From Nymphaea colorata (Eukaryota > Streptophyta > Magnoliopsida > Nymphaeales > Nymphaeaceae), in assembly GCF_008831285.2 (NCBI RefSeq), contig NW_022204507.1:7150174-7214173 (forward strand): 64,000 bases of DNA. Direction: 5' to 3'. The notes under the pieces were generated by a model. That model did not search any database. It was not told the DNA's origin and was given only the letters and a program-made list of their open reading frames with translations. A program made the position numbers and the translations under genes. Below are positions 31,737-44,231 of the stretch, in pieces (the first letter of the stretch is position 1; each line of letters starts with the position of its first letter).

Positions 31737-32060
31737 GGATTAACCATCTCCTTTTTGTCTACATGCCCGTCAAACAATCAGATATTGCAGCCCTATATAT
31801 GCCTTTGAGGAAAAGCCCATTTGGTGGCCAGCAGTCGAATTGGCGTGCAAAGAAAATTCCGCTAGTTGCATGCCAGGAAACAACCGAAAATGAAACTCAG
31901 GAGATGCACATTTATATATTAACTGAGAATACGATCAACCTTTTTTGTTTTTTCCTTTCTCTTTTTGAGGGCCATCTTGGCGGAAGCCCTCCTGTTGCGA
32001 TTTCTCTTCCTCTATGGTGCAGACCCATTTTCAGGCTATAAATAACTGTTTCCTAATTTA

Positions 32061-32229
32061 GAGCGGCAATGGAGGAGAGTAGCAGATGAGTGCATGTAGA
32101 TCATAAGAAGATGCAAGAACTGGTAAAAGAATGAACCAGCTGGGTGGGTGGGTGCCCTCTGGAATACTGGAGACAACGGTAGCTAAGCAAGGAGGAGGGA
32201 GGCGCCGCGGCTGTCCCCCGATCGATCGA
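32061..32229. other. Continuation of the inverted unit, no gene
   Basis: It roughly corresponds, inverted, to 19030-19200, but is more diverged, with GC-rich patches (GGGTGGGTGGGTGCC, AGGCGCCGCGGC). Confidence 0.45.
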
Positions 32230-32660
32230 CAAGATATGTATGGCTCCACACCTCCTTGCCTCCCAACTTTTATGTCTATCCCGAACCAGCAGCTGGCAAC
32301 CTTCTTGTTGCTTGGGGTCTACAATTAGTATATATGCATGGGGATATCTGACCTTGCCCCCCCAACACCGCCCTTGCCTTGATGGCAAACATAAGGCACA
32401 AACAACCAGGCCGTGTAGCGTACGTGAAGCAACAAAGCGGACATGTTCAATTGTTAGAGAGAGATGAGGGAGCTATCTAACTAAATGAAAATATATTAAG
32501 ACAAAGAAAAAACAAGCATCGCTGCTAGAGCCACCCTATATACACGCCGTTACATCATAAACTATGGGCATCGTCAATATAATGACACCTTTTTTTCTGA
32601 TATTCTTTTGAAAATTTTAGTCATCTGAGAAAATATTCCACATTCAATGGGATTGAATTG

Positions 32661-32722
<62 letters not shown>

Positions 32723-32960
32723 TAAAAAATAGTAGTTTACTTACATCAACTTCCTTCTCTTTTAAGCTTCCGGTGTAATCATGTCAACGTTCACATAAAA
32801 TTCATGTTTATTTAATATTAAAAATTTATATCGGTGCTTTTTAGTTAAATTTTTTGCCAAAATAGTCCAGTTTTGTCACAGCAGTCCAACGTTATCACGG
32901 TTGTAGCTTCAAAACCCACAATGATGGTTCAGCACTACATGTAAACTTTTTGTACAAAAT
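32230..32960 (+). repeat. Large inverted repeat, left arm
   Basis: The reverse complement of 34230-35020. Landmarks are CTCCACACCTCCTTGCCTCC, GCTGCTAGAGCCACCCTATA and GTCAACGTTCACATAAAATT. The arms are separated by about 1.3 kb that contains another inverted block. It carries a long TA tract absent from the other arm. Confidence 0.85.
32663..32718. repeat. (TA)28 microsatellite inside inverted-repeat arm
   Basis: Pure TA. The equivalent position in the other arm (near 34501-34511) has about five units. Confidence 0.95.
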
Positions 32961-33109
32961 TTATGTTCACTTATTACTAACAGCTCAATTAAATTGGTTT
33001 CTTTGGCTGGACCTTTTACCAAAATAGCCCACCGTTGCAGCTTCAACATCCATAGAAACCAGCTCAGGGGTACCACGACTTCATATTCCGATATCTTTAA
33101 TCGGTACAA

Positions 33110-34060
33110 ATATTAGCTCACAACACCATACCGGATTCAGATGTCAAATCGATCGGACATTAGCTCACGACTTTGGATTCAGATATCTATATTCAGAACA
33201 AATATTCACTCATAACATTGTATTCAGATATCTAAATCTAGAGTTGGATATCCATGTTGACTTTTTTGTTATCCAATCAGATATTTATTTTAAACTGAGT
33301 TCCAATATGATAGGATAAGAGTTTTTAATTAAAATTTAATTCATGCTGATTTCTTAACCGGATGTTCAGCTTTTTTTTTTTTCCTGTATCCGACTTTTAA
33401 AAGCATTTTGAATGGATATCAGATCTGGATCTGATCAATTAACATCCCCAAGCACCAACGGTTTTGTTAATACCGGCTATCCAAAGAACTGAAATAAACG
33501 ACCAAAAAAAAAATTTCTTTCCCAGAATACACGCACCATTAGTTTAATTAGATTATCTAATTAAAGTTACCATGATCATTCTCACAGGAGAAAGAAGTAA
33601 GGGGTGTAGTAAATTTGTATAGGTTATCTCTTTCTTTGCCAAAATGTTACCTTTAATATATTATATAATTAATTAATTTCTTTTTTTACATAAAGATATT
33701 ATATTAAGATAATTTGTTTGTCTTAAGTTTGTAGCAGAATATCATGTACTGAAAAATTAAAAGACAATTTGGAATTGATTTCAACTATTAAAGGTATTAT
33801 ATTAGGGTAATTAGTTTGTCTTAAAGTTCTTTATGTAAAGATATTATATTAGGGTAATCAGTTACCTTAAATTTGTACAGTTGTTAATTTGATGAAGAAA
33901 TCATCAGCAACTTTAAATTATTTAAAGTTGCAGAACGTATTTATGAGGCCAAACCACAACCTGATCACGTCTAAGATTTTAAGAAATGGTGGGAGATAGC
34001 TGACAATGGATTAATATCGTAAATCTCGACGTTGGAAAACTTAAAATTCACGTTCGTCAT
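33110..34060 (-). repeat. Inverted-repeat cluster, arm with permuted order
   Basis: The reverse complement of parts of 29557-30490, in the order a' (33115-33565), c' (33590-33850), b' (33850-34060). Read on the minus strand this is b-c-a, a circular permutation of a-b-c. The a'/c' junction at about 33565-33590 joins AATTAAAGTT to ACCATGATCATTCTCACAGG. Confidence 0.75.
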
Positions 34061-34229
34061 CCACTAAAGAATCAAAGCCCAACAAACAGTGCCTCCGGTA
34101 TGGCGGTCTAATCAAACCAATGGCCAGTGTATTCTGGCGTAAGCACTTTATTTATTTCATTATTCATTTTACTGCTGCCCTTTCCTTAATTAATTTTTAT
34201 GTATCGAATCCAATTTCCTGTGTGTTGCT
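34061..34229. other. Short spacer with part of the 16.4 kb repeat
   Basis: It begins with the GCGGTCTAATCA border sequence and continues with a stretch without other copies. Confidence 0.45.
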
Positions 34230-35020
34230 TCACGTATGCTATACGATCATTGTGGGTTTTGAAACTACAATTATGTTAATGGTGGACTGCTGTGACAAAA
34301 CTGGACTATTTTGGCAAAAGATTTAACCAAAAGCACTGATATAAATTTTTGATATTAAATAAACATGAATTTTATGTGAACGTTGACATGATTTCACCGG
34401 AAGCTTAATGCTAATAAATAGTACTATTGTTTATGCAATCTTAGTTTAAATGACAACCAAGTTGATGTAAATAGAAGATTACCATTTTTTAAACAATATT
34501 AATATATATATATGAGAATTCAATCCTATTGAATGTGGAATATTTTCTCAGATGACTAAAGTTTTAACAAAAATATCAGAAAAAAAGGTGTCATTATATC
34601 GACGTTGCCGATAGTTTATGATGTAATAATGGTCTATATAGGGTGGCTCTAGCAGCGATGCTTGTTTTTTTCTTTGTCTTATTATATTTTCATTCAGTCA
34701 GATAGCTCTCTCTCTCGAAAAATTGAACATGTCTGCTTTGTTGCTTCACGTACACTATACGGCGTGGTTGGGTTTGCCGTCAAGGCAGGGGCGGTGTTAG
34801 CAGATCGGTCGGTGAGAAACAAGGGGGCAATTTCTAAAACTCAGCCCTTTGAAGGTCAGATATTTGAAGGTACGATTCCCGATCAGCTATCGACGCGACT
34901 TCTTTCCCATATATACATGAATCGGTAATCTGTAGAAGGTTTGCCAGCTGCTGGTTTGGGATATACATAAAAGATGGAGGCAGCTGGGAGGCAAGGAGGT
35001 GCGGAGCCGTGCGTATCTTC
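34230..35020 (+). repeat. Large inverted repeat, right arm
   Basis: Partner of 32230-32960. Its left part (34240-34480) is also a direct copy of 18530-18770 and 28290-28500. It ends with GGGATATACATAAAAGATGG and GGAGGCAGCTGGGAGGCAAG. Confidence 0.85.
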
Positions 35021-35039
35021 TCAATCGTACGTATGGTAG

Positions 35040-35256
35040 TTTCAATTCATAAACTAAGATAGTTAACGAAATATATTTCCTGCCATGTGTAGGCGCCTAC
35101 AAGTGCTTCCTTTAAAGAAGAAACATAAACAAATTATCTCTGCCCAATCCGGTGCAGTTGATCAGAATAAATGTTGAATGGGCACTTATAGCCACCTAAG
35201 CCGCCTATTAAAAATTAAGTATGATGTTTGCATCAATATATAAATTTGATTTCTTT
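35040..35256. repeat. 230-bp dispersed block V, copy 3
   Basis: Same orientation as 20215-20440 and 53768-53990. Here it is not joined to the LINE fragment; similarity stops at TTTGATTTCTT near 35256. Confidence 0.85.
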
Positions 35257-35569
35257 CTGGTCTTTTTATAAGGTCAAAAGTGTGGGCTAACCCGTCCTTG
35301 CCTAGCCAAAATGGCAGAAATATCCTGCATATCCGGTGCGCCTCCTTTGTCTTGAAATATTTGTAAAAATTAGATATTTTAGAAAACATAAAAGGCCAAC
35401 CAGGGGCATTTTGAGACAATGAACGTTTATGGCATTTTTGAAGTGGAACCTAAATGTAATTAGCAAAAACCAAGGTTACCAAGGAAAGTGGTGGTTAATT
35501 TGAAAAATTTTAAATGAAAATGAAGGATAATTTGGGTAATTTTCATCATACATCAGGTCTTGTGCTTCA
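35257..35569. other. No gene seen
   Basis: Short unique stretch; the minus-strand open frame 35186-35419 has no motif. Confidence 0.4.
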
Positions 35570-36135
35570 AGAGATCGAACATTGGAGTTTAGGTCTTAAT
35601 GTGATTATTTGATTCAGATGGGCATTTGGATCTAAAAAACGAAACTTGGATATGGAAATTATAGTTCAGACCCAAACCGATCCAAAAGTAATAGTTTAGA
35701 ATCAAATTGATCTGAAAGCAACATTTTGGATTCAAATGGATATGAAGGTGACAGTTTGGATTTGCATGGATTCAGAAGTTAGATTTAGGCCTGAAATTGA
35801 TATTGTGAATCTGAAATGGATCCCTAAGTGGCACTTAGATCCAGAAGTTCCATTTGTATCTAAAATTGGTAGTTTGCCACCGTAATTGATGTGGATGTGA
35901 GATTTGGATCCATAAGTTAGATTTCGATATGAAATTGGATACAGAAGTTAGATTTGGGACCAAATCAGATCCAGAAGCTAGGTTTGGATCTGAAATGGAC
36001 TTGAAATATCTAAATGGGATCTGTAAACCATATTGGAATCCCCAATTGACAGTCTGTATACAAAATGGATTCAGAGTTGAGATCTGGGCCTGATTTTGGA
36101 TCTAAAAAGGATATGTTTGAATATGAAAGTTGAGT
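35570..36135. repeat. Degenerate tandem repeat of GGATCTGAAATGGAT type
   Basis: Words TTTGGATC, GAAATGGAT, CAGAAGTTAGATTT and CAAATTGATC recur every roughly 28-35 bases for about 560 bases, with no exact unit. No persistent reading frame. Confidence 0.65.
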
Positions 36136-36399
36136 TTTGGATTTAAGGTTTTAGGTCTTGTGGCAATGGAGGCTGGATCGAAGTTCAAATTAGACCTGTG
36201 ACTTGGATGAATGTTATAATGATGATATATGCATGAACGAGACTACAAAAAAATGATGTTTTATAGGCTTGTAAGAGTTTGTGATGTTGATCTTCCCACT
36301 TTTTGTGGCAAAGAAGACAAGAAGAGGCTAAAGGAGTTCTCAACCTTGTAGCCAACATTGAGTGCGGAGTCTACCATAAGTCGCTATGTATGATAACCA
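36136..36399. other. No gene seen
   Basis: Possibly the downstream end of the LINE on the minus strand, but no motif is recognisable. Confidence 0.35.
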
Positions 36400-37850
36400 G
36401 TGGGCACTAGGGATAGATTAAGATTTAGACATCCAAAAAGCCTTTCTCCACTTAACAACCACACCTTTGAATCTGATAACATTCCACGCCTGAGATCATG
36501 CAAATCTCGAGGTAAATCTTTCCATAAGCATAAGATGGAACCCATTCAACCAGAAATTAATGAGTGAACCATATTTTATTTTTCAATAGACAATCCTCCT
36601 GATCTTCATCCAAGTAACTTTGCAAAGGGAAGACAGATTACTTCTTTCAAAGAAAACTAACAATGATCGCTTCCAATCTTTTCGCAATAGAGGCACAGCA
36701 TTTTAAAGTCGTAACCCAATCGTAAGTCAATTAGAAAGTACAGACTTAATCAAACAATTCTTTCCCTGCATATGACAGAAAAGTCTCCATATATAGAATA
36801 GACCACCCAAAGTAAGGTCTATTCTATGACTCCTCTAAATCTCCAATATTAAAGGGAAAATACTGGGATTTACTGACGTTGATTTGCATGCCAGAACATG
36901 AAGCAAACTCAATCAATGCGGCCCCACCTGTCTTAACAATAATTTACTATAATCGGCAAAAGAGCATTGTCTCATCTGCATATATGAAGACCCCACACCC
37001 TTCTGACCCATGTAACAGGCTCAGCAGTTTAATGGCTCCAAAAAAAAAAAATCCCCTCTTTGAAGTCTGCGGTTCAAAATTTCCATCACTATCGAAAATA
37101 AAAGGGGAGAAAGGGGATCCCACTGCCTTAATACACATTCACTATACATGACATCTTTCTCTCTTCCACTTAACAACATAGAACAAGAAGCATTACAAAG
37201 CCACACCATAATCGTCTCAATCCAAACACTACTAAAACGACGTTGCTGCAGCAAGAATGCCTCAATTAACTTGTTCATAGGCCTTGGAAAGATCTAATAT
37301 CAGACATACACTGCCATTCTTGGTTTTTAACATTGAATATATCATCTTATAGGTCAACAAAGGCAATGGCAAATGCTTCTATTCATAAGGAAAGCCTCCT
37401 GATTCTTCATAATAATTCCTGAAAATTTCTCTCATTCTTAATTTCATGGCATTAATCGGAATGAACTTAAAGATGTTCCCTAAAGATATCGAAAAATCAG
37501 TAATATGAACAGCATTTCCCTTCCTAGGAATCAATCCTATACAATTCCAACCAATACTCCTGACCATCCTCCTTTTTTCAAAAAAATCTCTTATGACACA
37601 AGATACCTTAGCCTCCATAATATCCTACAACTGTTGAAAGAAATATTTGGTAATCCATCAGAGCACGGGGCAACATTAGAGTTTGCCTCGGAAGCAGCCC
37701 ATTGAATTTTCGCATCTGATATTGGGTTGAAGAAAAAGAATTATCCTCCTCTGAGAAACTTTCTCCTTGCAAATGACTATCTAAAGCCAACCATAGGAAG
37801 AGCTCTTAAAATTTACAAAGCATGCATCTTGAGTTTGATCCAACTTATAG
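36400..37850 (-). pseudogene. L1-type LINE reverse transcriptase remnant
   Basis: Read on the minus strand in shifting frames: CVIRDFFEKRRMV and LIPRKGNAVHITDF (37400-37600; the family has IALIPK...DFRPISL), then RQWDPLSPLLFSIVMEILNR (about 37060-37130; usual QGDPLSPLLF), then VFIYADETMLFCRL (36950-36995) at the catalytic site, where YADD/FADD has become YADE. Downstream pieces resemble the L1 post-RT region to about 36400. The enzyme would copy LINE RNA at a nicked target. Frameshifts, stops and the D-to-E change show it is dead. The 5' end of the element is not present. Confidence 0.88.
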
Positions 37851-38139
37851 AAGTAAACCTGATCATTCTCACAGGAGAAAGAATTAAGGGGTGTACAGTT
37901 GTAAATTTGTATAGGTTTTCTTTTTCTTTGCCAAAATGTTACCTTTAATAAATTATATAATTAATTAATTTCTTTCTTTATATAAAGGTATTATATTAGG
38001 GTAATTAGTTTGTCTTAAGTTTGTAACAGATTATGCCTGTACTGAAAAATTAAAAGAAAAAAAGTAAAGCACTATTTGGAATTGATTTCAACTAAAATTA
38101 ATAGACATATACATGACAATACCTAACATCCAAGAGACA
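37851..38139. repeat. AT-rich tail shared by LINE-bearing units
   Basis: Matches 20790-21072, 54330-54624 and, inverted, 30300-30490 and 33590-33760 (GGGGTGTACAGTTGTAAATT; ATATTATATTAGGGTAATTA). Confidence 0.8.
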
Positions 38140-38360
38140 AAGCACAGTTGGTTGGGCTGGCGGGCACATTAACAACATGCTGTTTGTTCAAATCTTTTTG
38201 GCAGCTACTCCCTCAACTTCAAAGGGCGGCTAACGTGGCACTCTGTTTGATGGGTGCATTGTAGGTTTACCTAAATCATGAAGCAACCTTGGACCTTGGG
38301 GACGTGCGGGGTGAAGGGGACCAGCCTTCTTTATGTGGCTTCTACATAGCCCAACATTAG
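38140..38360 (+). mobile_element. Possible tRNA-derived SINE, copy 2
   Basis: Same body as 21073-21290. The A-box-like part reads CAGTTGGTTGGGC near 38145 and the B-box-like GTTCAAATC is at 38186-38194. Confidence 0.45.
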
Positions 38361-39289
38361 ACTTGACAAACCCATGTTTGCTAATTTTCTTTGCAACTAT
38401 TAAAATTCTTTTTTGTAAATTAGAGACTTCAATATTTGAAAAATCATAGACATGAAAGTGAACAATATTGTTTCACATCAGCTGTTAAATATTCTTGCTG
38501 AATAGATTTTTCCTTTTATTTTTCCTTCTTGCTTGAGGTTATGTGAAGCGATTAATAACTCAAATAAGAGTTGGATGTTAAATTCTTCCAGATTGTTGGA
38601 TATTCTATCAAATTTTTTATGGAAGACCCCATGGTCCAGAAAGGACAATTTAATTTTTTCCATAAATTAGAACATAGTAAATTACAAGTCTATCACAAAC
38701 ATCAAAATTTTTACCAAAACATATACCATTTAAAATTTTGAGATCCACTCTCTAAAATTAATTACTTTCCTGTATTTTTTCCAAGGTACCATCTTTTAGT
38801 GCTTCACCTTTTGAACTACACAATCAAAAGGTTGGGAGACTATCCTTCTAGTAGGATTGGACAGGAACCACTGGATCCTCATTTTATCAGTAGCTCACTT
38901 TCATCATCTTATTGAGTAAATCTCATTTTTTATCCTCCTATTGATTCTTTAGAAGCTGTTTGAAAATAAGATGAGAAATATGCATGGGATAAATAAGCAA
39001 AAATTTAGGCATATGAAACCATCAATCAAGTGGCCTACTTTGAACAATATTTATTTCAAACATTTAACTGCCAAAGTACATTTTCCATATCATCAAGAAA
39101 ACTAAAGATGTAACAAATGTATATTTTTTGAAGCAAAATCTTTTGAAGACATAGCACACAAAAATAATCTTCCAACATCCATGACTTTATAACTATTAGA
39201 TGTTATTACAAACTATTAATAACAAACCACTAAGACTACATATAAAATCAAGTCAACAAAGCCAAAATTTAAAACACAATTAGAAGACA
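38361..39289. repeat. Non-coding part of segmental unit (copy B)
   Basis: Collinear with 21291-22780 but with private deletions, including loss of about 340 bases before 38590 and of about 200 bases near 38965 that in the other copies contain the 14-bp hairpin. Confidence 0.7.
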
Positions 39290-39425
39290 CAAAATTTTTC
39301 ATAGTTAGTAAAACTTTTGACATATCTTGTACCAGTTTTGGATCATCAAACCATCTTAGCAATGTTTACATTTGATTTATTGCAGCTTATATGAAGCAAT
39401 CCCAAAGTCATCTTACATCACTACT
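39290..39425 (-). pseudogene. Exon-like segment, copy B, internally deleted
   Basis: Matches both ends of the segment at 22780-23005, but the part containing the splice acceptor and VGNAAAT residues is gone. LRWFDD-like and FNNYEKF-like remnants remain. Confidence 0.35.
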
Positions 39426-39779
39426 GCACGAAGTGAAGTAACTCAAAATGCGCAGTTTCAATATTATACATATAGGTGGTGAAACATTTAATAGTACCGA
39501 ATATTTATTGCAACAATTTCCATAAACATCTGTGCATATGCATGCAATTATTATTACTACTGACATGCTTATAAGCACATTTTAGTTTTACTTACCAATC
39601 AACTGTAGGCACATAAAAATAACAAATTGGACAACTCTTGTATTTTTATACGACATTTATTTAGTCCCCAATAATAAAACAACAACAACAATATCTCAAG
39701 TTGTATGCTTGTACTAGACGTATGAATCTATAATGATTCATAAATTGATATAGGAACAACCATATATTTGACAAAGTGC
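39426..39779. repeat. Non-coding part of segmental unit (copy B)
   Basis: AT-rich and collinear with 23005-23400 and 56361-56800. No motif. Confidence 0.6.
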
Positions 39780-41428
39780 TTTACTTGGCCATTGTTTGTT
39801 GTTTTCTTGTCTTCCATGAGATTATATAATTGTGTAGATAGGTGAGATATTCTTGAGTTCAACTTCAGATATCCTAGCTAATTTACGCCAAAGAACACAT
39901 GTAGGTTAAGATTATGTATTTTTGAAACATGTCCTCAATTATCTTGAGTGGAATTTTTTATGAAGAAACAAGTTTTATTATTGCATATGTCAAGTCCAGC
40001 TTGATGAACAAAATGCATTGTAAATATCCAATGGTACTCTTGCATAAAGTAGCATCTTGAAGTACTTCACTTTGATGTTTGGACAATTTTATTTTAGGAG
40101 CAGTAGGAGCATTGATAGGATTTTCTCAACTAAAGCAATTCTTTGTGAGAAGATCTTTTATATATTTCCTTTGTGACAACACAATGCAAATATTATCCTA
40201 AATTAATTCAATGCTTGAAAGGAAATTTAGGGTGCACAAATCGTTGATGGAAAATTATTGAGAAAAGCTTTTATTAAAATTTTTTGTAGCATTCTTGCTG
40301 CTGCTTGTGACTATTATATTAGCTACATAATCCAATGCTAGTCATTCCTATATTTTTTTAAAGTAAACTAAATAATGATGAATCAAACTTACATTCTTCA
40401 AAATCGTGACCAAGTAAATAGCACTAGAATCTATCAAACCATGCCTGAGCCATGTCCTTTAAATCATATAAGGCTTTCTTGAAGTTGTGTAAGGAATGTG
40501 GCTGCCTTGGGTCAACATGCCCAGTGGTTGCATCATGTAAATATCCCCTTTTAACTTTCCCTGTAAAAAAAGAATGATTGATACTACACAAGTGTGTAGG
40601 CTATCTTTTATTTAGAGTATTCAACAATTCTTAGTGAGATTGGTTAGTAACAAGATAAAACATCTCAAAGTAATTTATCCCCACTTGCAAGTGACACCCT
40701 TAGTGACTAACCCAACTTCCAATCTAGTTATGGAGCTGTCTACATGTCTCTTTATTTTATAAATCCACTTGCACTCTGATGATGTTTGAAATATTGTCTG
40801 GTGGTACGAGCAAACCATCTTTTTTTTTACAAGTACATCCATTTTTTGTTGCATAGCTTGTTGCTATTCAACATAATGACTTGACTGGAAAAAGTCTATT
40901 GGTTCATATGGGTCTAAGATTAGAATGAGTTGATTCTCAATATCCTGGATTACAATTTGAAATAAACGAGCGTTTAGAGTAACATTGAGATATTGTGTGA
41001 TCATATGGTGTATACAACTAGGCTCAATAGTAGGAAATAATGAAGTGAGAGAATTTAGGTCTAATATAAATTAATGCCACCTTAGTTTGAGATTCAAGGC
41101 TAGGACTTTGGGTTATAGGAACTAGAGTAGTAGAGTGTGGCTATCATTTTGAGGAGAACTGCTGCTATTAACTTGAGAAGAAGACCATATACGATTAGAT
41201 TGTTTGGTTTTACTTGTCGTTATCGAGGATGAAAAATAGAAAAAGCAAGGAATTATGGTGGTTGGATGTCATTGGTTGGGATGTAAATTTCTCTTGTCCA
41301 CGGATATGTTTGATCACCTACCTCCTACACATTGATCAGATGCTTGTATTAAACCCCTTAGACTTTTTAATCTTCCTTGTCATTTGGTCTTCTGTTACAT
41401 CAGTAATATTACTTTGTATCTTCAAGTA
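39780..41428 (-). pseudogene. Copia pol remnant on the minus strand, copy B
   Basis: On the minus strand, from right to left: a reverse-transcriptase start near 40690-40880 (KWIYKIK-type region before TRLEVGLVTKGV), then FKKALYDLKDMAQA near 40435-40475 (the family has KKALYGLKQAPRAW), then the post-palm part near 39980-40070. Between 40900 and 41428 lies the linker between integrase and reverse transcriptase in which no motif is certain. Heavily frameshifted. Confidence 0.65.
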
Positions 41429-43033
41429 AGAGATAAGTCCTTCCATGAGGCTTTCTAGGATGAATTCAGCCATTTTTCAATGTTCGTTTGACCAATGGCC
41501 AAGCAAGTGCTGACAAGAAAATGAACATCTTACGTTACATGACCATGCAATTACTCTTAGAATCTCAAAATCATGAATCCCCCTAGCAAAGGGGAACCAA
41601 ACCATGGCCTCAATTATATTGTGATATCTGAAATCACTAAACCACTACCCTCAGAAGCAGGGTATCAAAAAGTCTCTGGCGATAGAGGTGTTCCAACATC
41701 CCAATCCTATGAATCCAACATATTTTGATGCCCTTACCTCCCCCATTTCCCTTACCACATAAAAATGTATAATCCCTATACCAACATGCATGATGCAGAG
41801 GAAGATGGCAACCCTTTTCCATGGGGTGAAGTCTGGAGGTCGGGGCATTTTGATTGCAAAAATTTGTGAATGTAGTAGACAGATGAGGCAGATTTAGTTG
41901 ATTGAAATATATTGTTTCTTTACGTAGAAACAAATGCAGGTTATTCGTGATCATGAAGTGCCAAAAAGGTACAACATGTAGGAGGGGAGTCCAATATAAC
42001 TAATGAGAATTTGGAGAATTGCCTATCCTATATTGGCGGTAAACCATCTTTTCCTTTTCCTTTGTTACCTTTCATGATTATCTTTTCAGCATCATGTTTT
42101 CTCCTATAGGAATTTGCCACTATGGTTGCAATGAGGCCGGATTGAGGGAAAAAAATTGCAAGGTGTATTATTGCTAAAAAATCATGATAGCATGTGCTTA
42201 ATATTAGTTACATTAATGGTGGTGACTAAAGGCTGCTACTATAGAGTCCTTGTGAAACGTTGGTGCTGATATGTGGAAAATAAAATGTTATGCTCTGATT
42301 TGACTACTGCCCAAGGTAGAGGGTGATTTATAATTTTTGTTTATTCCTTGACTAGCATTATATCTATATTCATATTGATGTTTTCCGCTTGAGTTTTCTC
42401 ATGTTTCACAAAAAATGGCTTTGGTCACCATTTCGAAATGTGCGAACTGATATCATAGAAATGGCTATGAAACTTTGCATAAATTCAAATGTGATTAACA
42501 TCTTGTATAATATGTGAGGCCTACATTGTGTACACAAATTTCTCAAATACCATCATCTTCCAACATAACTCTTATGCTTGAAATAAATACTTTAGTTACC
42601 AAGAGAAGCTCAAATAATTTCTTTGGTTGCACAACCCATTTCCGTCATGCGGAGTATTCATGTAAATTAATTGATCATTTGACGCAGAATATAAGTGAAT
42701 TACCATTGTTTTAAAATATGTATTACGTATACAGAAAAGTAAGCCAAAAAAAAAAACGCAAGTTTTTGCCTTCACCCTACTGCTTATTCTCATTTCTTGG
42801 TTTCATGTTGGTGTGAGGTTTGTAACCAACCTTCAAATTGTGGCAATATTGCCAAGTTACATGGGCATTACAGGTCATTATGGAGGGTTGCTAAAGCAAG
42901 GAGCTCCTCTAATTTCAGAAACCATCAAGAAAAATAATTTGTAAAAGGGTATAAACTGGGATGGAAAAAAATTATAATACTCTCAACTTGCCCTATCATT
43001 AGTGCCTATTTTTAGTTGTAACAACTATAAATT
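41429..43033. repeat. Segmental repeat copy B, left part
   Basis: Direct copy of 1-1589 and 58440-60480. No gene recognised. As in copy A, it lacks the stretch of about 540 bases containing the LTR-like segment present in copy C at 59650-60190. Confidence 0.8.
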
Positions 43034-43660
43034 TTGGAGTATTAAAAAGAATGGTTATGAAGATACCGAACAAACAAATGCAACAGACAAGTCAACCAAC
43101 AAATACTGGTGCTAAAAAAGGATGCGAAGGCATTTTTGGTATTATAGTAGGTTGTGTCTGATGTGATTTTTCCAACTATTGTTAGTGCTACAAAGTCCAA
43201 AGACCCTTCGTTACTTTTGAAACTTCATGAGGATGAAAAGATTAACCACAGTTCAAATTTAAACTTTATGAAGAGAGTCTAGAAATTTGACAAGAAAATG
43301 GTGAGTTCAAAAATTTTTAGGCTACACCATTTATTATTATGAAACAAAGGAAGACTTTTGGTGAGGTTATAAATGAGCAAAAAGGTAGTTGAAAAAGTCT
43401 TGAGAAGTCTCCCCTCTAAATCTGAACATGTTCATATTGCAATAGAAGAATCCAATGATCTGTCTATGTACTTTATTGATGAGTTAAGAGGGTCTCTTCT
43501 AGCTCATGAACAACATATAAATAGGTCAACAGCAAAAGCCTTTCAAACTTTATTAGATATTTCAAAGAAACGATTGGAAGAAGTGATCAAAAGAACGAAG
43601 GAAAAAGTCAAGGACAAGGAGCCTTTAGAGGAACCACTCAAGGGCATGGTAGAGGAATGA
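43034..43660 (+). pseudogene. Copia gag fragment, copy B
   Basis: Same structure as 1590-2216, with the open part 43373-43660 starting SKKVVEKVLRSLPSK. It differs from copy A in only two residues of the 95 open ones (R/H and K/N). The N-terminal part is in several frames (stops and frameshifts), so it cannot make a full gag. Confidence 0.85.
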
Positions 43661-44231
43661 GAAGACCTTTTGGTGCTTTTCGAAAGTGTTATGACATAGC
43701 AGGAAGGCAGTTGAGATCAATATTTTAGAGGAAATTAGTTTCATGTTTGCAAGAAGTTTGTCATATCAAAGCCAAATGTTTTGAAAAGCCAAAGCAATAA
43801 GCTAGTTTTGTTGAACAAAATGATTTTTTTTGTCTTATGTACATCGATGAGTTTTAAAAGTTGAACGTGTAAAATATATATAGTTTGTAGATAGTGGTTA
43901 TAGTAACCATATGACATGTGGTATTCAAAAACATTCATGAGACTGTAAAGCTTGATATGTGGCTTGGAGACAACGAAAAAGTAACTGTAAATTGCAAATT
44001 GAATAGTAAATATCATGATGTGTACTATGTTCTAGGGTCAGCTGAAAATTTATTTATTGTGGAGCAATTGATCCAAAAGGCCTACACCCTTTTATTTGAA
44101 AATGATGCTTATAAAATTGAAAATGGAAGCAGTATTATTCAAATTAAAAAAATTGCTTTTAAAATCATCTAGATAGGTGATTGTGCTTTTATTGCAATGG
44201 TTGATCTTAATTGTAAGCTATGACATATGAG
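43661..44231 (+). pseudogene. Copia zinc knuckle and protease fragment, copy B
   Basis: Single unit of the region that is duplicated in copy A. The protease DSG is intact at 43890-43898, followed by a frameshift and an open part up to 44172. The zinc knuckle is damaged in the same way as in copy A. Confidence 0.8.

Larger units (their letters stand above)
30290..32060 (-). repeat. Inverted copy of the 19.2-21.0 kb unit
   Basis: The reverse complement of 19200-21040, including the LINE fragment (30510-30810), block V (30830-31080) and the promoter and first-exon cassette. Landmarks include AGAATGATCATGGTAACTTC and the GCCACCTAAGCCGCC sequence in reverse. Confidence 0.85.
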
